Positions 14,866 through 22,768 of a DNA stretch of 22,768 nt are shown piece by piece (the stretch's first letter is position 1; each line of letters starts with the position of its first letter). This DNA comes from Desulfobacterales bacterium (GTDB lineage Bacteria > Desulfobacterota > Desulfobacteria > Desulfobacterales > UBA2174_A). The notes beneath the pieces were generated by a model. That model made no database searches and was not told the origin of the DNA. It was given only the letters and a program-made list of their open reading frames with translations. The translations under genes and the position numbers were made by a program. Location: assembly GCA_025454075.1 (NCBI GenBank), contig JALOPD010000028.1, positions 1 to 22,768 on the forward strand. The letters run 5' to 3'.

Positions 14866-16764
14866 ATGCTTGATTTCATGCGCAAACACGCGGGAACGTG
14901 GATGATCAAAGCCCTGCTCTTCGCCATCGTGGTGGTCTTCGTCTTTTGGGGCGTCGGAAGCTGGACCAGCCACCAGGAGGGCGTGGTGGCCACGGTCAAC
15001 GGCGAGGCGATTTCGCTGGAGGCCTACCGCACCGCCTACAACCAGCTGCTCGACCAGGTGCGGCAGAGCTTCGGGGCCAACCTCAACGACGAACTGCTCA
15101 AGTCGCTCAATCTTCAAACGCGGGCGCTGGATCAGCTGATCGACCGCACCCTGATGAAGCAGGCCGCGGCGCGGCTGAAGATGGAGGTGAACGACGAGGA
15201 ACTGGCACAATCGGTTCGCCGCATTCCCGCCTTTCAATCCAACGGGGCGTTCGACCGCCGGCGCTACCAGCAGGTGCTGTCGGTCAACCGGATGACGCCG
15301 GAGGCTTTTGAGGCGAGCCAGCGTGAAAACCTGCTGGCCGCCAAGCTCATGCGGGTGGTGACCGAAAGCTCCAAGGTGTCCGATACCGAGGCGGAGGAAT
15401 GGTATAAATGGAATAACGCGGCGGTGAAGGTCGACTTCGCCTGCGTCGATGCCGACCGCTACAAAAACATCTCCCCCTCCAAGGAAGAGATCGCGCAATT
15501 TTATGAACGCACCAAAGAGTCCTACCGGACGGAGCCTGCGATCCGGGTCCGCTATCTGCATGTCAACCCGGACAGGTTCGCCGGCGCCATCGCCGTATCG
15601 GAGCAGGAACTGCGGGATTTCTACGATGCCAACTCCGAGCGCTTCGTGGTCCCCAAGACCGTGGAAGCCCGCCACATCCTGATTCGGCTGCCGGCCGACG
15701 CCCCGCCGGAAGCGGTCGAAAAGGCGCAGGGGAAAATCCAGGAGATCCTCAAACTGGCCCGCGAAGGCAAGGATTTTGCCGAGTTGGCCAAGCAGTATTC
15801 AGAGGACGAGGGCAGCAAGGCCCAGGGCGGCGCTTTGGGGGCATTTCCCAAAGAGGCCATGATCCAGCCCTTCGCCGACGTCGCTTTCGCCCTGCCGCCC
15901 GGCCAGATCAGCGACCCGGTGCGGACGCGTTTCGGACTTCACCTGATCAAGGTCGAAAAGGTCAACGACGGGCGAACGCGCGGCTTCGAGGAGGCGAAAG
16001 CCGACATTCAAAGCCAGCTCACGCGCGAACGCGCTCGCACGAAGGCCTATGACGAAGCCGACGCCGCCTACGACGCGGCCTCGGCCGGAGGCGATCTGGC
16101 CGCGGCGGCGGCCGGCCGCAAGCTCGACATCAAAACCACCGAATTTTTCACTCGCACCGGGGCGGTGAAAGGGATCTCCCAGCCGGAGCCGTTCGTCCAG
16201 GCGGCCTTCCAGCTGGCCCCCGGCGACGTGAGCGAGATCCTGGATCTGGGAGACGGGTACTACCTCCTGCAGGCGGCGGAGTCCCGGCCGTCGAGCATTC
16301 CCGAGCTCTCGGCCGTCGAAGCCGCGGTCCGGCAGGACCTGATCAAGGAAAAGCAGAGAGAAATGGCCCGCAAGGATGCCGAGGCGCTGCTGGCGGACGT
16401 GAGGGCCGGCGTCGGTTTTGAGCAGGCCGCCAGGAAGATCGGGGTGTCGCGCCGCACATCGGATTTCATCAAGCGCAGCGACCCTGTCGCCGATCTCGGC
16501 AGTGAACCCGAGATCAACCGCGTCGCCTTTGACTTGTCTGAAGGCCAGCCGCTGGCCGCCGATCCCGTGCAGACCGCGAAGGGGTATTGCGCCCTGCGCT
16601 TTGCAGGGCAAAAGGAGCCGGCCATGGAGGCTTTTGAAGCGGAACGCAGCCAGATCAAGGAGCGGCTGCTGCAGCAGAAGCAGCTCAAGATCTGGGAGTC
16701 CTGGATGAGCCAGCTGCGCAACAGCAGCCAGATCGAGCGCAAAAAAGACTTCAGCCGGATCTGA
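14866..16764 (+). CDS. ppiD: SurA/PpiD-like membrane-anchored peptidyl-prolyl isomerase
   Basis: A periplasmic folding chaperone held in the inner membrane, 632 residues. A short cytoplasmic N-terminus (MLDFMRKHAGTW) precedes one transmembrane helix (about 13-32). A SurA-N-like chaperone region follows at about 38-190 (VNGEAISLEAYR, FDRRRYQQVL). The parvulin domain spans about 266-366 (VEARHILIR, FAELAKQYSEDEGSKAQGG, LGAFPKEAMIQPF, VRTRFGLHLIKVEKV), then a second helical, parvulin-like region. The order matches E. coli PpiD. GGAGAAA lies about 8 bases before the ATG. A zinc-ribbon membrane protein gene follows after 30 bases and is probably co-transcribed. Catalytic activity of the parvulin domain is not assured, since E. 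coli PpiD itself is inactive. Confidence 0.93.
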   Translation: MLDFMRKHAGTWMIKALLFAIVVVFVFWGVGSWTSHQEGVVATVNGEAISLEAYRTAYNQLLDQVRQSFGANLNDELLKSLNLQTRALDQLIDRTLMKQAAARLKMEVNDEELAQSVRRIPAFQSNGAFDRRRYQQVLSVNRMTPEAFEASQRENLLAAKLMRVVTESSKVSDTEAEEWYKWNNAAVKVDFACVDADRYKNISPSKEEIAQFYERTKESYRTEPAIRVRYLHVNPDRFAGAIAVSEQELRDFYDANSERFVVPKTVEARHILIRLPADAPPEAVEKAQGKIQEILKLAREGKDFAELAKQYSEDEGSKAQGGALGAFPKEAMIQPFADVAFALPPGQISDPVRTRFGLHLIKVEKVNDGRTRGFEEAKADIQSQLTRERARTKAYDEADAAYDAASAGGDLAAAAAGRKLDIKTTEFFTRTGAVKGISQPEPFVQAAFQLAPGDVSEILDLGDGYYLLQAAESRPSSIPELSAVEAAVRQDLIKEKQREMARKDAEALLADVRAGVGFEQAARKIGVSRRTSDFIKRSDPVADLGSEPEINRVAFDLSEGQPLAADPVQTAKGYCALRFAGQKEPAMEAFEAERSQIKERLLQQKQLKIWESWMSQLRNSSQIERKKDFSRI

Positions 16765-16794
16765 GCACCGACGGATCCCACCTCAGGAGGTTCG

Positions 16795-17043
16795 ATGGCC
16801 GGTTCAAAACGAAAGGGCGCCGGAGACCCGTCCCCCAACATCCACATGACGAAAAAATGCCCGGAGTGTTTCACCTATCTCCCGCTGAACGCCAAGGTGT
16901 GCCACTCCTGCGGAAAAAGCGTCGGGGTGGTCACCCGGCTGGGTCTGGCCGAAAAACCTCCGAACATCAAGGGGTATGTCGTGGCCGCCCTCGCCATTCT
17001 GGCATTCATTGGATTCGTCTGGTGGGGGTTTTTCATCGAATAG
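16795..17043 (+). CDS. Zinc-ribbon, single-pass membrane protein, function unknown
   Basis: 82 residues. The CAGGAGG ribosome site five bases before the ATG at 16795 is the strongest in the window and decides the start; an internal ATG at 16846 gives a shorter form. Residues 22-39 form one zinc ribbon (CPEC at 22-25, CHSC at 36-39, with the YLPLNAKV wording usual in such ribbons). A linker and one hydrophobic helix (about 60-80, VVAALAILAFIGFVWWGFF) end the protein, so the ribbon probably faces the cytoplasm. It lies 30 bases after ppiD and before a strong terminator, so it may assist PpiD or protein export. That link is context only. Confidence 0.8.
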   Translation: MAGSKRKGAGDPSPNIHMTKKCPECFTYLPLNAKVCHSCGKSVGVVTRLGLAEKPPNIKGYVVAALAILAFIGFVWWGFFIE

Positions 17044-17087
17044 AAATAATGCCGGCGGATGCCGGCATGATTTCTGTACGTCAAACT

Positions 17088-17125
17088 AAAATAAGCAGGG
17101 GGCCCGCGGGCCCCCTGCTTATTTT
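17088..17125. terminator. Bidirectional terminator between zinc-ribbon gene and helicase
   Basis: A perfect 38-base palindrome (17088-17106 with 17107-17125) whose centre CCCGCGGG must open as the loop. A- and T-rich ends serve both strands. It overlaps the helicase stop codon (17124-17126). Confidence 0.92.
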
Positions 17126-19187
17126 ACCAGCGGTATCGTGAAGGAGCGGACGAGCCGATGGTGCGTTTTTCCAGGATCTCCTCCGGGATCATGTCGATGA
17201 AGCGCGAGGGGCGGTTGAGGACGATCCCCAGACTGCGGTCGTAGACCTGGCGGGGGTAGGTGAAGACCAGGCCCTCCCGGGCGCGCGTGGCCGCCACGTA
17301 CATCAGCCGCAATTCCTCTTCCATGTCCTCCTCGCTCGCCTGGGCGTGCAGCGAGGGGAACCGTCCGTCCAGCGCCCAGATGACGAACGCGGTGTGCCAT
17401 TCCAGCCCCTTGGCCGAGTGGATCGTGGACAGGACCAGGCGGTCCTCGTCGTCGCGCTCTGCGTAAAGGCGGTTTTCCGCGCTGATGTTCGGCGGCTCGA
17501 GGGCCATGTCCGTCAAAAAAGGCTCCAGGCGGCCGTAGCGCTCCATGATCCCCAGCAGCTGTTCCAGATCCTTGGAGCGCCGGGGGTGGTCGTCGAAGCT
17601 GCGCTTGAGGATGGGCAGATAGTATTGAACCACCGCAGCGCCCATCTCCGTCACCGGCATCGCGGGGACATCGATGGCCCGGTAGAGCGCCTTGAGCCGT
17701 TCGATCTCCGGGTTTTTCATTTTCAGTAAGAAAAGCCCGTCCAGGCCGGCCTTGGCCTGCACGATGGACTCATAGATGCGCTGGGCGTTGCGGGGGCCGA
17801 CCTTTTCGACGAGCTGCAGGATCCGGTACCAGCTGATGCGATCATAGGGGTTGGCGACCACGCGCAGGTGGGCCAGCGTGTCCTTGATATGGGCGGATTC
17901 GGTGAACTTGAACCCCCCCACCTTGATGAACGCGATCCCCTCCCGGGCCAGTTCGATTTCCAGGTCGAACGAGTGAAAGCCGGCGCGGAAGAGCACCGCT
18001 ATTTCCCGCAGGCGGACGCCCCGGGACCTGAGATCGGCAATGCGCTCCACCACCCACCGCGATTGAGTGTTTTCATCCTCGGTTTCGATCATCTGGGGCA
18101 AGGCCCCTCCTCCCTTGCGGGTGAAGAGGTGTTTGGAGTATTTTTCCCGGGCGCGCTCGATAACGATGTTGGTCAGGTCGAGGATCGGCTGCGTGCTGCG
18201 GTAGTTCTCCTCCAGGCCGATGATGCGGGCGTCCGGGAACAGCGTGGGGAACTCCATGATGTTGCGGAAATTGGCACCGCGAAACGCATAGATGCTCTGC
18301 GAATCGTCGCCGACCACCATGATGTTGCGGGTCGCATCGGTCAGCAGGTACAGGATCTGCGCCTGGATCTTGTTGGTGTCCTGGTACTCGTCGACCATGA
18401 TGTACCGGTGTCCGGAGGAAATGCGCCGGCGGACCTCCGGGACCTCCTGCAGCAAACGCTGGAAGCAGACCAGCAGATCGTCGTAGTCGAGGAAGTGATG
18501 TTCGCGCTTGCGCCGGGTGTACTCTCCGAACATGGCCACGAGGGTTTCCGTCAGCTCGGAGAAATGAGGGTAGTCGGCGAACACGACCTCCTCGATGGGA
18601 AGCACCTTGTTCACGGCTCGGCTGAAGATGTCGGCCAGGGTGTTCTTGCGGGGCAGGGGACGGCCCGGGGAGCCGTCGGCTTCCTTGCGGATCAGCCCGA
18701 TGAGGTCTTCGGCGTCGCTGCGGTCCAGAATGGCGAAATCGGGCGAAAGACCAGTGTAAGAGGCGTACTGGCGCAGCTTCAGGTTGGCGAAGGAGTGAAA
18801 CGTGCCGCCGGACACCCGCTCGCAGCGGTCGTCCAGCAGGCGGGAGGCCCGCTGCAGCATCTCCTGGGATGCCCTGCGGGTGAAGGTGAGCAGCAGGATC
18901 GCCGCCGGCGGGACTCCGGCCGACACCAGGCGGGCGACCCGGTGAGTGAGGGTGCGGGTCTTGCCGCTGCCCGCGCCGGCGATGACCAGCAGAGGGCCTT
19001 CCGTGTGTTCCACGGCGGCCCGCTGGGCCTCATTCAGATCCTCCTCCCACGCCGGCCGCAAGCGGGAGGGCCGGCCGGCATCGTCGCTCAAACGTTGCAT
19101 GAATCCATTCCCATTCGTGTCCTGCAAAACAACCGTGACCCACGCGGAGCCGGGTGGAATCCTATCAGAAAGCAGGGGGGAGGTCAT
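17124..19187 (-). CDS. UvrD/PcrA/Rep-family superfamily 1 DNA helicase
   Basis: A 3'-5' DNA helicase of DNA repair and replication restart, up to 687 residues. Motifs in order: LNEAQRAAVEH (Q motif), AGAGSGKT (Walker A), LLTFTRRASQEM (Ia), TFHSFANLKLR, MVDEYQDTN (Walker B), GDDSQSIYAFRGA (III), LEENYRSTQPIL (IV), STIHSAKGLEW (V) and LMYVAATRAREGL (VI). The core is complete. The protein ends about 20 residues after SRFIDMIP, so it lacks the C-terminal Tudor-like RNA-polymerase-binding tail of PcrA/UvrD. The start is uncertain: 19187 gives a 29-residue leader without family likeness, while the ATG at 19100 begins just before the helicase core; neither has a clear ribosome site. Convergent with the zinc-ribbon gene. 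Confidence 0.94.
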   Translation of the reverse strand: MTSPLLSDRIPPGSAWVTVVLQDTNGNGFMQRLSDDAGRPSRLRPAWEEDLNEAQRAAVEHTEGPLLVIAGAGSGKTRTLTHRVARLVSAGVPPAAILLLTFTRRASQEMLQRASRLLDDRCERVSGGTFHSFANLKLRQYASYTGLSPDFAILDRSDAEDLIGLIRKEADGSPGRPLPRKNTLADIFSRAVNKVLPIEEVVFADYPHFSELTETLVAMFGEYTRRKREHHFLDYDDLLVCFQRLLQEVPEVRRRISSGHRYIMVDEYQDTNKIQAQILYLLTDATRNIMVVGDDSQSIYAFRGANFRNIMEFPTLFPDARIIGLEENYRSTQPILDLTNIVIERAREKYSKHLFTRKGGGALPQMIETEDENTQSRWVVERIADLRSRGVRLREIAVLFRAGFHSFDLEIELAREGIAFIKVGGFKFTESAHIKDTLAHLRVVANPYDRISWYRILQLVEKVGPRNAQRIYESIVQAKAGLDGLFLLKMKNPEIERLKALYRAIDVPAMPVTEMGAAVVQYYLPILKRSFDDHPRRSKDLEQLLGIMERYGRLEPFLTDMALEPPNISAENRLYAERDDEDRLVLSTIHSAKGLEWHTAFVIWALDGRFPSLHAQASEEDMEEELRLMYVAATRAREGLVFTYPRQVYDRSLGIVLNRPSRFIDMIPEEILEKRTIGSSAPSRYRW

Positions 19188-19324
19188 GGTATTTTTCCGC
19201 CGTCTTCCTTGTCGGCCGGAAGTCGCGGCGGGGCCGGCCCTCTCTTTGCCCGTTTCCGGGCCCGGTGGGGCGGAATGCCGGGAAGAAGCAAAACGATGCC
19301 GGTCGTTTTTTCTTCCGGTCTTGA

Positions 19325-19353
19325 TTGACTTCTCTCCTCGTATGTTCTAGTAT
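19325..19353 (+). promoter_or_regulatory. Promoter of the AT-hook/winged-helix gene
   Basis: TTGACT (19325-19330), 17-base spacer, TAGTAT (19348-19353), about 45 bases before the start codon. It probably also serves resB. Confidence 0.65.
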
Positions 19354-19404
19354 TCGGTACTTCGTTTCGGGTTTTTCCAACTGCATGAGGAAAGGACGTC
19401 CATC

Positions 19405-19749
19405 ATGAAAAAAGCACACGATCAGCTGGCAGAAGTGTCAAAGGCGCTTTCAGGGCTTTTCAAAAAAGTGAACAAGATCGCCAGGCGCATCGGCAAGCTC
19501 GGTTCGGCGGCCGGGGTCAAAGCCAAACGGGGTCGCAAACCCGGCAGGGCGGCGCCGGCGCGGGTGCGACAGGACACGGTGCTGGACTCCGTGTACAAGG
19601 CCATCCGCCGCAGCCGCAACGGAATCACCATCGCCCAGTTGAAGGGCAAAACGGCCCTCGACGACCGCCAACTCAGCAACGCGCTGTACAAGCTGACTAA
19701 AAAGGGGATGATTGCAGCCAAATCGCGCGGCGTTTACGTCAAGAGCTGA
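19405..19749 (+). CDS. Small basic DNA-binding protein: AT-hook-like motif plus winged helix
   Basis: 114 residues, very rich in Lys and Arg. Three parts can be seen. The N-terminal amphipathic helix, about 1-30, could be a coiled coil (DQLAEVSKALSGLFKKVNKI). A basic linker holds KRGRKPGR (41-48), whose GRKPGR core resembles an AT-hook. A C-terminal winged-helix-like domain covers about 57-114 (TVLDSVYKAIRRSRNGITIAQLKGKT, LDDRQLSNALYKLTKKGMI, then a KSRGVYVKS wing). The ribosome site GAGGAAAGGA lies about 10 bases upstream. resB follows after 20 bases. It could be a nucleoid protein or a local regulator of the cytochrome genes; I do not recognise a named family. Confidence 0.8.
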   Translation: MKKAHDQLAEVSKALSGLFKKVNKIARRIGKLGSAAGVKAKRGRKPGRAAPARVRQDTVLDSVYKAIRRSRNGITIAQLKGKTALDDRQLSNALYKLTKKGMIAAKSRGVYVKS

Positions 19750-19769
19750 AGAAGGACAGCGCCCTGCGC

Positions 19770-21140
19770 ATGGCCCCTCAATCCACACCCAACGGTCTCC
19801 TCGACGCCGTCTGGAAACTGCTGGCCTCGATACGTCTGACCTTCGTATTGCTGCTGTCGTTGGCGGCTACGTCCATTGTCGGCACGCTCATCCCCCAGAA
19901 CAGCGACCCGGCCGCGTATGTGGCGGCCTTCGGTGAGACGCTTTACCGGTTTTTCTCGGTTCTGGGTCTCTTCGACATGTACCATTCCTGGTGGTTCCAG
20001 GTCTTGATCGTGCTGCTGGCCGCCAACATCATCGTCTGCTCTGCGGACCGGATCTCCCTGCAGCGCAACATCCTGTTCGTCCGCAAACCGCGCTTCCAGG
20101 CCGCCCGCTTTCAGAACCTGCCGGGGCGAGTCGAATTCGAGGACGAGCGGCCGCCGGAGGCGCTGCGCGGCCTGTATGAAGCCTATCTCTCCCGCACGGC
20201 CCGCGCCGTTCAGGCGGAGGACGGCGATGCGGGATTCGGTCTTTTCGGGGAAACCGGGCGCTGGACCCGTTTCGGGGTCTACGCCGTGCACCTCAGCGTC
20301 GTCCTGCTGCTGATCGGTGGTTTGATCGGCTCCATTTTCGGCTTCGACGGCTTCGCCACCATTCCGGAAGGGGAGACCGTTCAGCAGATCACCCTGCGCA
20401 ACAGCGGCGAGCGGCTGCGCCTGCCCTTTGCCATCCGCTGCGACGACTTCGATGTGAGCTTTTACGAGACCGGGGCGCCCAAGGAGTTCCGTTCCAGCCT
20501 GACGCTGCTGGAAAACGGCCGGCCGGTGGCGCAGAAGGACATCATCGTCAACGACCCTTTGCGCTACCGGGGAATCAGCATTTTCCAATCCAGCTACGGA
20601 ACCCTGCCGTCGCGTGAAGCGGTGATGAGCTTTACCAGCCGCAGCACCGGCATGGTGTACACCAAGGAAATGAAAATCGGCGGGGAGTTCGTTATCCCCG
20701 AAAACCTGGGGACCTTTGTCCTGGCCGACATCCGGCACAACGCCCAGTTCCGCGGGAATCCGGTCGGGGACGCCTTCATCGGGCGCCTCACGCCGCCGAA
20801 CGGCACCCCTGAAGAGGTGGTGCTCCCGATCCGTTTCCCGACCTTCGACCGGATGCGCCGGGGGGACGTGGTCATCGCCGTCGAGCAGTTCAAGGAGAAG
20901 CACTATACGGGGCTGCAGGTCAACAAGGATCCCGGTGTAGACATCGTTTATATCGGGTTCATTCTGATGATCGCCGGCTGTTATGTGACCTTTTTCCGGT
21001 CGCACCAGCAGGTGTTCATCCAGGCGAGCCGCCGGGGGGGAGTCACGCGGGTGACCGTTGGCGGGACCGCCAACAAGAACAAAGCCGCCATGGAACGGCG
21101 GATCCAGCGGCTGTCGGCGGCGCTCAAGCAGCTGAAGTGA
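19770..21140 (+). CDS. resB: Cytochrome c biogenesis protein ResB
   Basis: One half of the System II haem-delivery and ligation complex that attaches haem to exported apocytochromes. It has 456 residues with four membrane helices: about 23-41, 74-92, 170-192 and 390-410. A large periplasmic domain lies between the third and fourth, as in ResB/Ccs1. The third helix holds His174 (VYAVHLSVVLL), the position of the conserved haem-ligand histidine. The N-terminal SIRLTFVLLLSLAATSIVGTLIPQN is classic ResB wording. GAAGGA is 13 bases before the start, a little far. It follows the small DNA-binding protein and precedes ccsB, its obligate partner. Confidence 0.95.
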   Translation: MAPQSTPNGLLDAVWKLLASIRLTFVLLLSLAATSIVGTLIPQNSDPAAYVAAFGETLYRFFSVLGLFDMYHSWWFQVLIVLLAANIIVCSADRISLQRNILFVRKPRFQAARFQNLPGRVEFEDERPPEALRGLYEAYLSRTARAVQAEDGDAGFGLFGETGRWTRFGVYAVHLSVVLLLIGGLIGSIFGFDGFATIPEGETVQQITLRNSGERLRLPFAIRCDDFDVSFYETGAPKEFRSSLTLLENGRPVAQKDIIVNDPLRYRGISIFQSSYGTLPSREAVMSFTSRSTGMVYTKEMKIGGEFVIPENLGTFVLADIRHNAQFRGNPVGDAFIGRLTPPNGTPEEVVLPIRFPTFDRMRRGDVVIAVEQFKEKHYTGLQVNKDPGVDIVYIGFILMIAGCYVTFFRSHQQVFIQASRRGGVTRVTVGGTANKNKAAMERRIQRLSAALKQLK

Positions 21141-21150
21141 TAGCCAGCGA

Positions 21151-21191
21151 ATGTCTAAATGCACTAAAATGCCGCTAGTGCCCAAAAATTG
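21151..21191. repeat. Degenerate CTAAA/GTGCC repeat between resB and ccsB
   Basis: ATGTCTAAATGC, ACTAAAATGCC and CTAGTGCC then AAAAATTG follow one another. This is a decayed version of the tract at 689-720, in the same orientation on the plus strand. Confidence 0.4.
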
Positions 21192-21206
21192 GATTGAGAC
21201 ACCTAT

Positions 21207-22049
21207 ATGACCAGCTCTCTGCTTCTGTCGGCCACGACCTTTATCTACGGACTCGCCGGGTTCATCTATGTCTTCGCATGGGTGTTCCGCAAAGCCTCCT
21301 TCGGCCGGCTGGCCACGTGGGTGGCCCTCGTCGGCTGGGCCGCCAACACCGCCGGCATGGCCTTGCGGTGGGTGGAGTCCTATCAGATGGGCTTCGGCCA
21401 TGCGCCGTTGTCCAATCTCTACGAGTCGCTGGTCTTTTACGCCTGGACCATCATCGCCGTCTATCTGTACGTCGAGTGGCGCTACGGCAACCGTGTGATC
21501 GGCGCCTTCTCCGCCCCCCTGGCATTTCTGGCCATGGCCTACGCCTCGCTTTCCCCCAGCATCAGCGACCGCATCCAGCCCCTCATCCCGGCGCTCAAAA
21601 GCAATTGGCTGATCGCGCATGTGATCACCTGTTTCATCGGGTACGCCGCCTTCGCCGTCGCCGGCGGCGTGAGCATCATGTATCTCTTGAAGTCCGGCCG
21701 GGACGAAGGGGATGGGGGCCTGGTCGGCCGGTTTCCCTCCTCGTCGGTGCTGGATGAGTTGACGCACCAGCTGGTGATGTTCGGCTTCCTTTTCCTGTCC
21801 GCCGGCATCATCACCGGCGCGGTCTGGGCGAACTCCGCCTGGGGTCGTTACTGGGGCTGGGACCCCAAGGAAACCTGGTCGCTCATCACCTGGTTCATTT
21901 ACGCCGCCCTGCTGCACGCCCGGATGATGCGCGGCTGGCGCGGACGGCGGATCGCCTACCTGACCATCGTTGGTTTCGCAGCCGTCCTTTTCACCTATTT
22001 CGGCGTAAACCTGCTGCCGGGTCTGCACAGCTATCAATCCATGCAATAG
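21207..22049 (+). CDS. ccsB: Cytochrome c biogenesis protein CcsB/CcsA
   Basis: The haem-handling half of System II. It has 280 residues with about eight membrane helices. The tryptophan-rich WWD signature GRYWGWDPKETWSLITWF (213-230) binds haem on the periplasmic face. Candidate haem-ligand histidines are His65 (GHAPLSNLYES), His138 (LIAHVI), His187 (LTHQLV) and His237 (LLHARMM). The length is normal for the short CcsA/CcsB class. It starts 66 bases after resB; the ribosome site is weak (TTGAGA), so translation may depend partly on resB. A gap of 185 bases separates it from the multihaem cytochrome gene. Confidence 0.95.
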   Translation: MTSSLLLSATTFIYGLAGFIYVFAWVFRKASFGRLATWVALVGWAANTAGMALRWVESYQMGFGHAPLSNLYESLVFYAWTIIAVYLYVEWRYGNRVIGAFSAPLAFLAMAYASLSPSISDRIQPLIPALKSNWLIAHVITCFIGYAAFAVAGGVSIMYLLKSGRDEGDGGLVGRFPSSSVLDELTHQLVMFGFLFLSAGIITGAVWANSAWGRYWGWDPKETWSLITWFIYAALLHARMMRGWRGRRIAYLTIVGFAAVLFTYFGVNLLPGLHSYQSMQ

Positions 22050-22088
22050 GGACGGTTTAAAAAGCCGCCCCGCCCCGCGTATTTCCCC

Positions 22089-22118
22089 TTGACAATACGG
22101 AAGGGGATAAGGTACAGA
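22089..22118 (+). promoter_or_regulatory. Candidate promoter of qrcA
   Basis: TTGACA (22089-22094), 18-base spacer, TACAGA (22113-22118). Good -35, poor -10. It would give a leader of about 110 bases. Confidence 0.4.
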
Positions 22119-22234
22119 ACCGGCTCAAATTCCACATCATCCTGATCCGCGGCGCCATCGGCTTGTCTTCCCCCGCGGGGCGGTTGACGTGCACGCCAAG
22201 ACGACCTTACTAACTTCAGCGTAATGGGGTGTCC

Positions 22235-22768
22235 ATGGAAGAACCGAAAGCGAATCTCACATCACCAGGACCCGGGCATGACGAAAAAAAGGATGGGGCC
22301 GGAGCGCCGATCATCCTTTTTTTCATTTTAGGGCTTGTATCCAGCCTGGTGGTCGGCTGGATTTTTTTCCCGCCGCTGGTCTACTCCACCAAACGCCAAC
22401 CGATCGATTTTAACCACGCGGTGCACAACGGGCTGGTGGACAACGGGTGCGAGAGCTGCCACTTCTTTCGCGAGGACGGCACCTACTCCGGGGCCCCGAA
22501 GCTGGCCCAGTGCGTCCAGTGCCACGAGGAGGCCAACAGCGAGGACCCCGAAGAGATCAAGTTCGTCGAGAACTTCGTGAAGAGGGACCGGGAAGTGCCT
22601 TGGCTGGTGTACGCCCGGCAGCCGGCCTGCGTGTTTTTTTCCCATGCCGCCCATGTCAAGATGGCCGGAATCGACTGCGTCACCTGCCACGGACCTATCG
22701 GCGAGTCCGAAAGCCTCAGACCCTACCAAGAAAACCGGATCTCCGGATACAGCCGCGACATCTGGGGC
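22235..22768 (+). CDS. qrcA: Multihaem cytochrome c, menaquinone reductase subunit QrcA, partial
   Basis: The 5' 178 codons of a gene cut by the right edge. Residues 1-24 are hydrophilic, one membrane anchor follows (about 25-46, IILFFILGLVSSLVVGWIFF), then a periplasmic haem domain. Three CxxCH sites are seen: CESCH (72-76), CVQCH (93-97) and CVTCH (148-152), plus unpaired Cys132 in ACVFFSH. Anchor, spacing and the STKRQPIDFNHAVHNGL wording fit QrcA, the six-haem subunit that accepts electrons from periplasmic cytochrome c3 in sulfate reducers and passes them to the menaquinone pool through QrcBCD. The ATG at 22235 follows TGGGGTG at a short distance. Another membrane-bound NapC/Nrf-type cytochrome is the main alternative; qrcBCD would lie beyond the edge. 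Confidence 0.85.
   Translation, partial: MEEPKANLTSPGPGHDEKKDGAGAPIILFFILGLVSSLVVGWIFFPPLVYSTKRQPIDFNHAVHNGLVDNGCESCHFFREDGTYSGAPKLAQCVQCHEEANSEDPEEIKFVENFVKRDREVPWLVYARQPACVFFSHAAHVKMAGIDCVTCHGPIGESESLRPYQENRISGYSRDIWG

Noticed and set aside
17868..19328. A 486-codon plus-strand frame opposite the helicase
   Set aside because: The helicase motifs lie on the minus strand; the antisense product has no domain and no ribosome site.
19734..22046. A 770-codon open frame on the minus strand opposite resB and ccsB
   Set aside because: The plus strand encodes two recognisable membrane proteins with conserved motifs. The antisense product is Gly/Asp/His/Arg-rich without domains, typical of GC-rich shadows.

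Overview
The window is GC-rich bacterial chromosome that best fits a sulfate-reducing Desulfobacterota (former Deltaproteobacteria). Three things point there: a multihaem cytochrome at the right edge that looks like QrcA of the menaquinone reductase (Qrc) complex; System II (ResB/CcsB) cytochrome c maturation genes beside it; and a TRAP transporter operon with a stand-alone EF-G paralogue. I see no rRNA, CRISPR array, insertion sequence or prophage gene. Nearly all of the window is coding, and most long open frames opposite the genes are GC-driven shadows.

Layout. 1-3044 (minus): parA-parB-NYN nuclease in a tight run, then ispH, cut by the left edge. 3257-4696 (plus): M48/TPR periplasmic metalloprotease (BepA-like), convergent with an EF-G paralogue (4763-6793, minus) across a 19-bp hairpin. 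6794-7135: gene-free stretch with a fusA2 promoter, a 134-bp element bounded by perfect 15-bp inverted repeats, and the ilvD terminator. 7136-13650 (minus): panB, iclR, dctP, dctQ, dctM and an IlvD-family dehydratase, with two good promoters and a palindrome that could be the IclR operator. 13651-14300: intergenic DNA with a CsoR/RcnR-like operator in the promoter of a 38-residue His-rich membrane protein. 14301-14376: tRNA-Ala(GGC), divergent from a zinc-ribbon gene. 14866-17043 (plus): PpiD-like chaperone and a zinc-ribbon membrane protein. 17124-19187 (minus): UvrD/PcrA-type helicase. 19405-22768 (plus): small AT-hook/winged-helix protein, resB, ccsB, qrcA (partial).

How genes work together. 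ParA/ParB segregate the chromosome. PpiD and BepA serve envelope protein folding and quality control. ResB/CcsB attach haem to exported cytochromes such as QrcA, which links periplasmic cytochrome c3 to the menaquinone pool in sulfate reducers. The panB-iclR-dctPQM-ilvD block looks like a regulated uptake and processing module for a branched hydroxy- or oxo-acid. This is inferred from gene content only, and it is the most plausible undescribed system here, together with the His-rich miniprotein under a metal-type operator.
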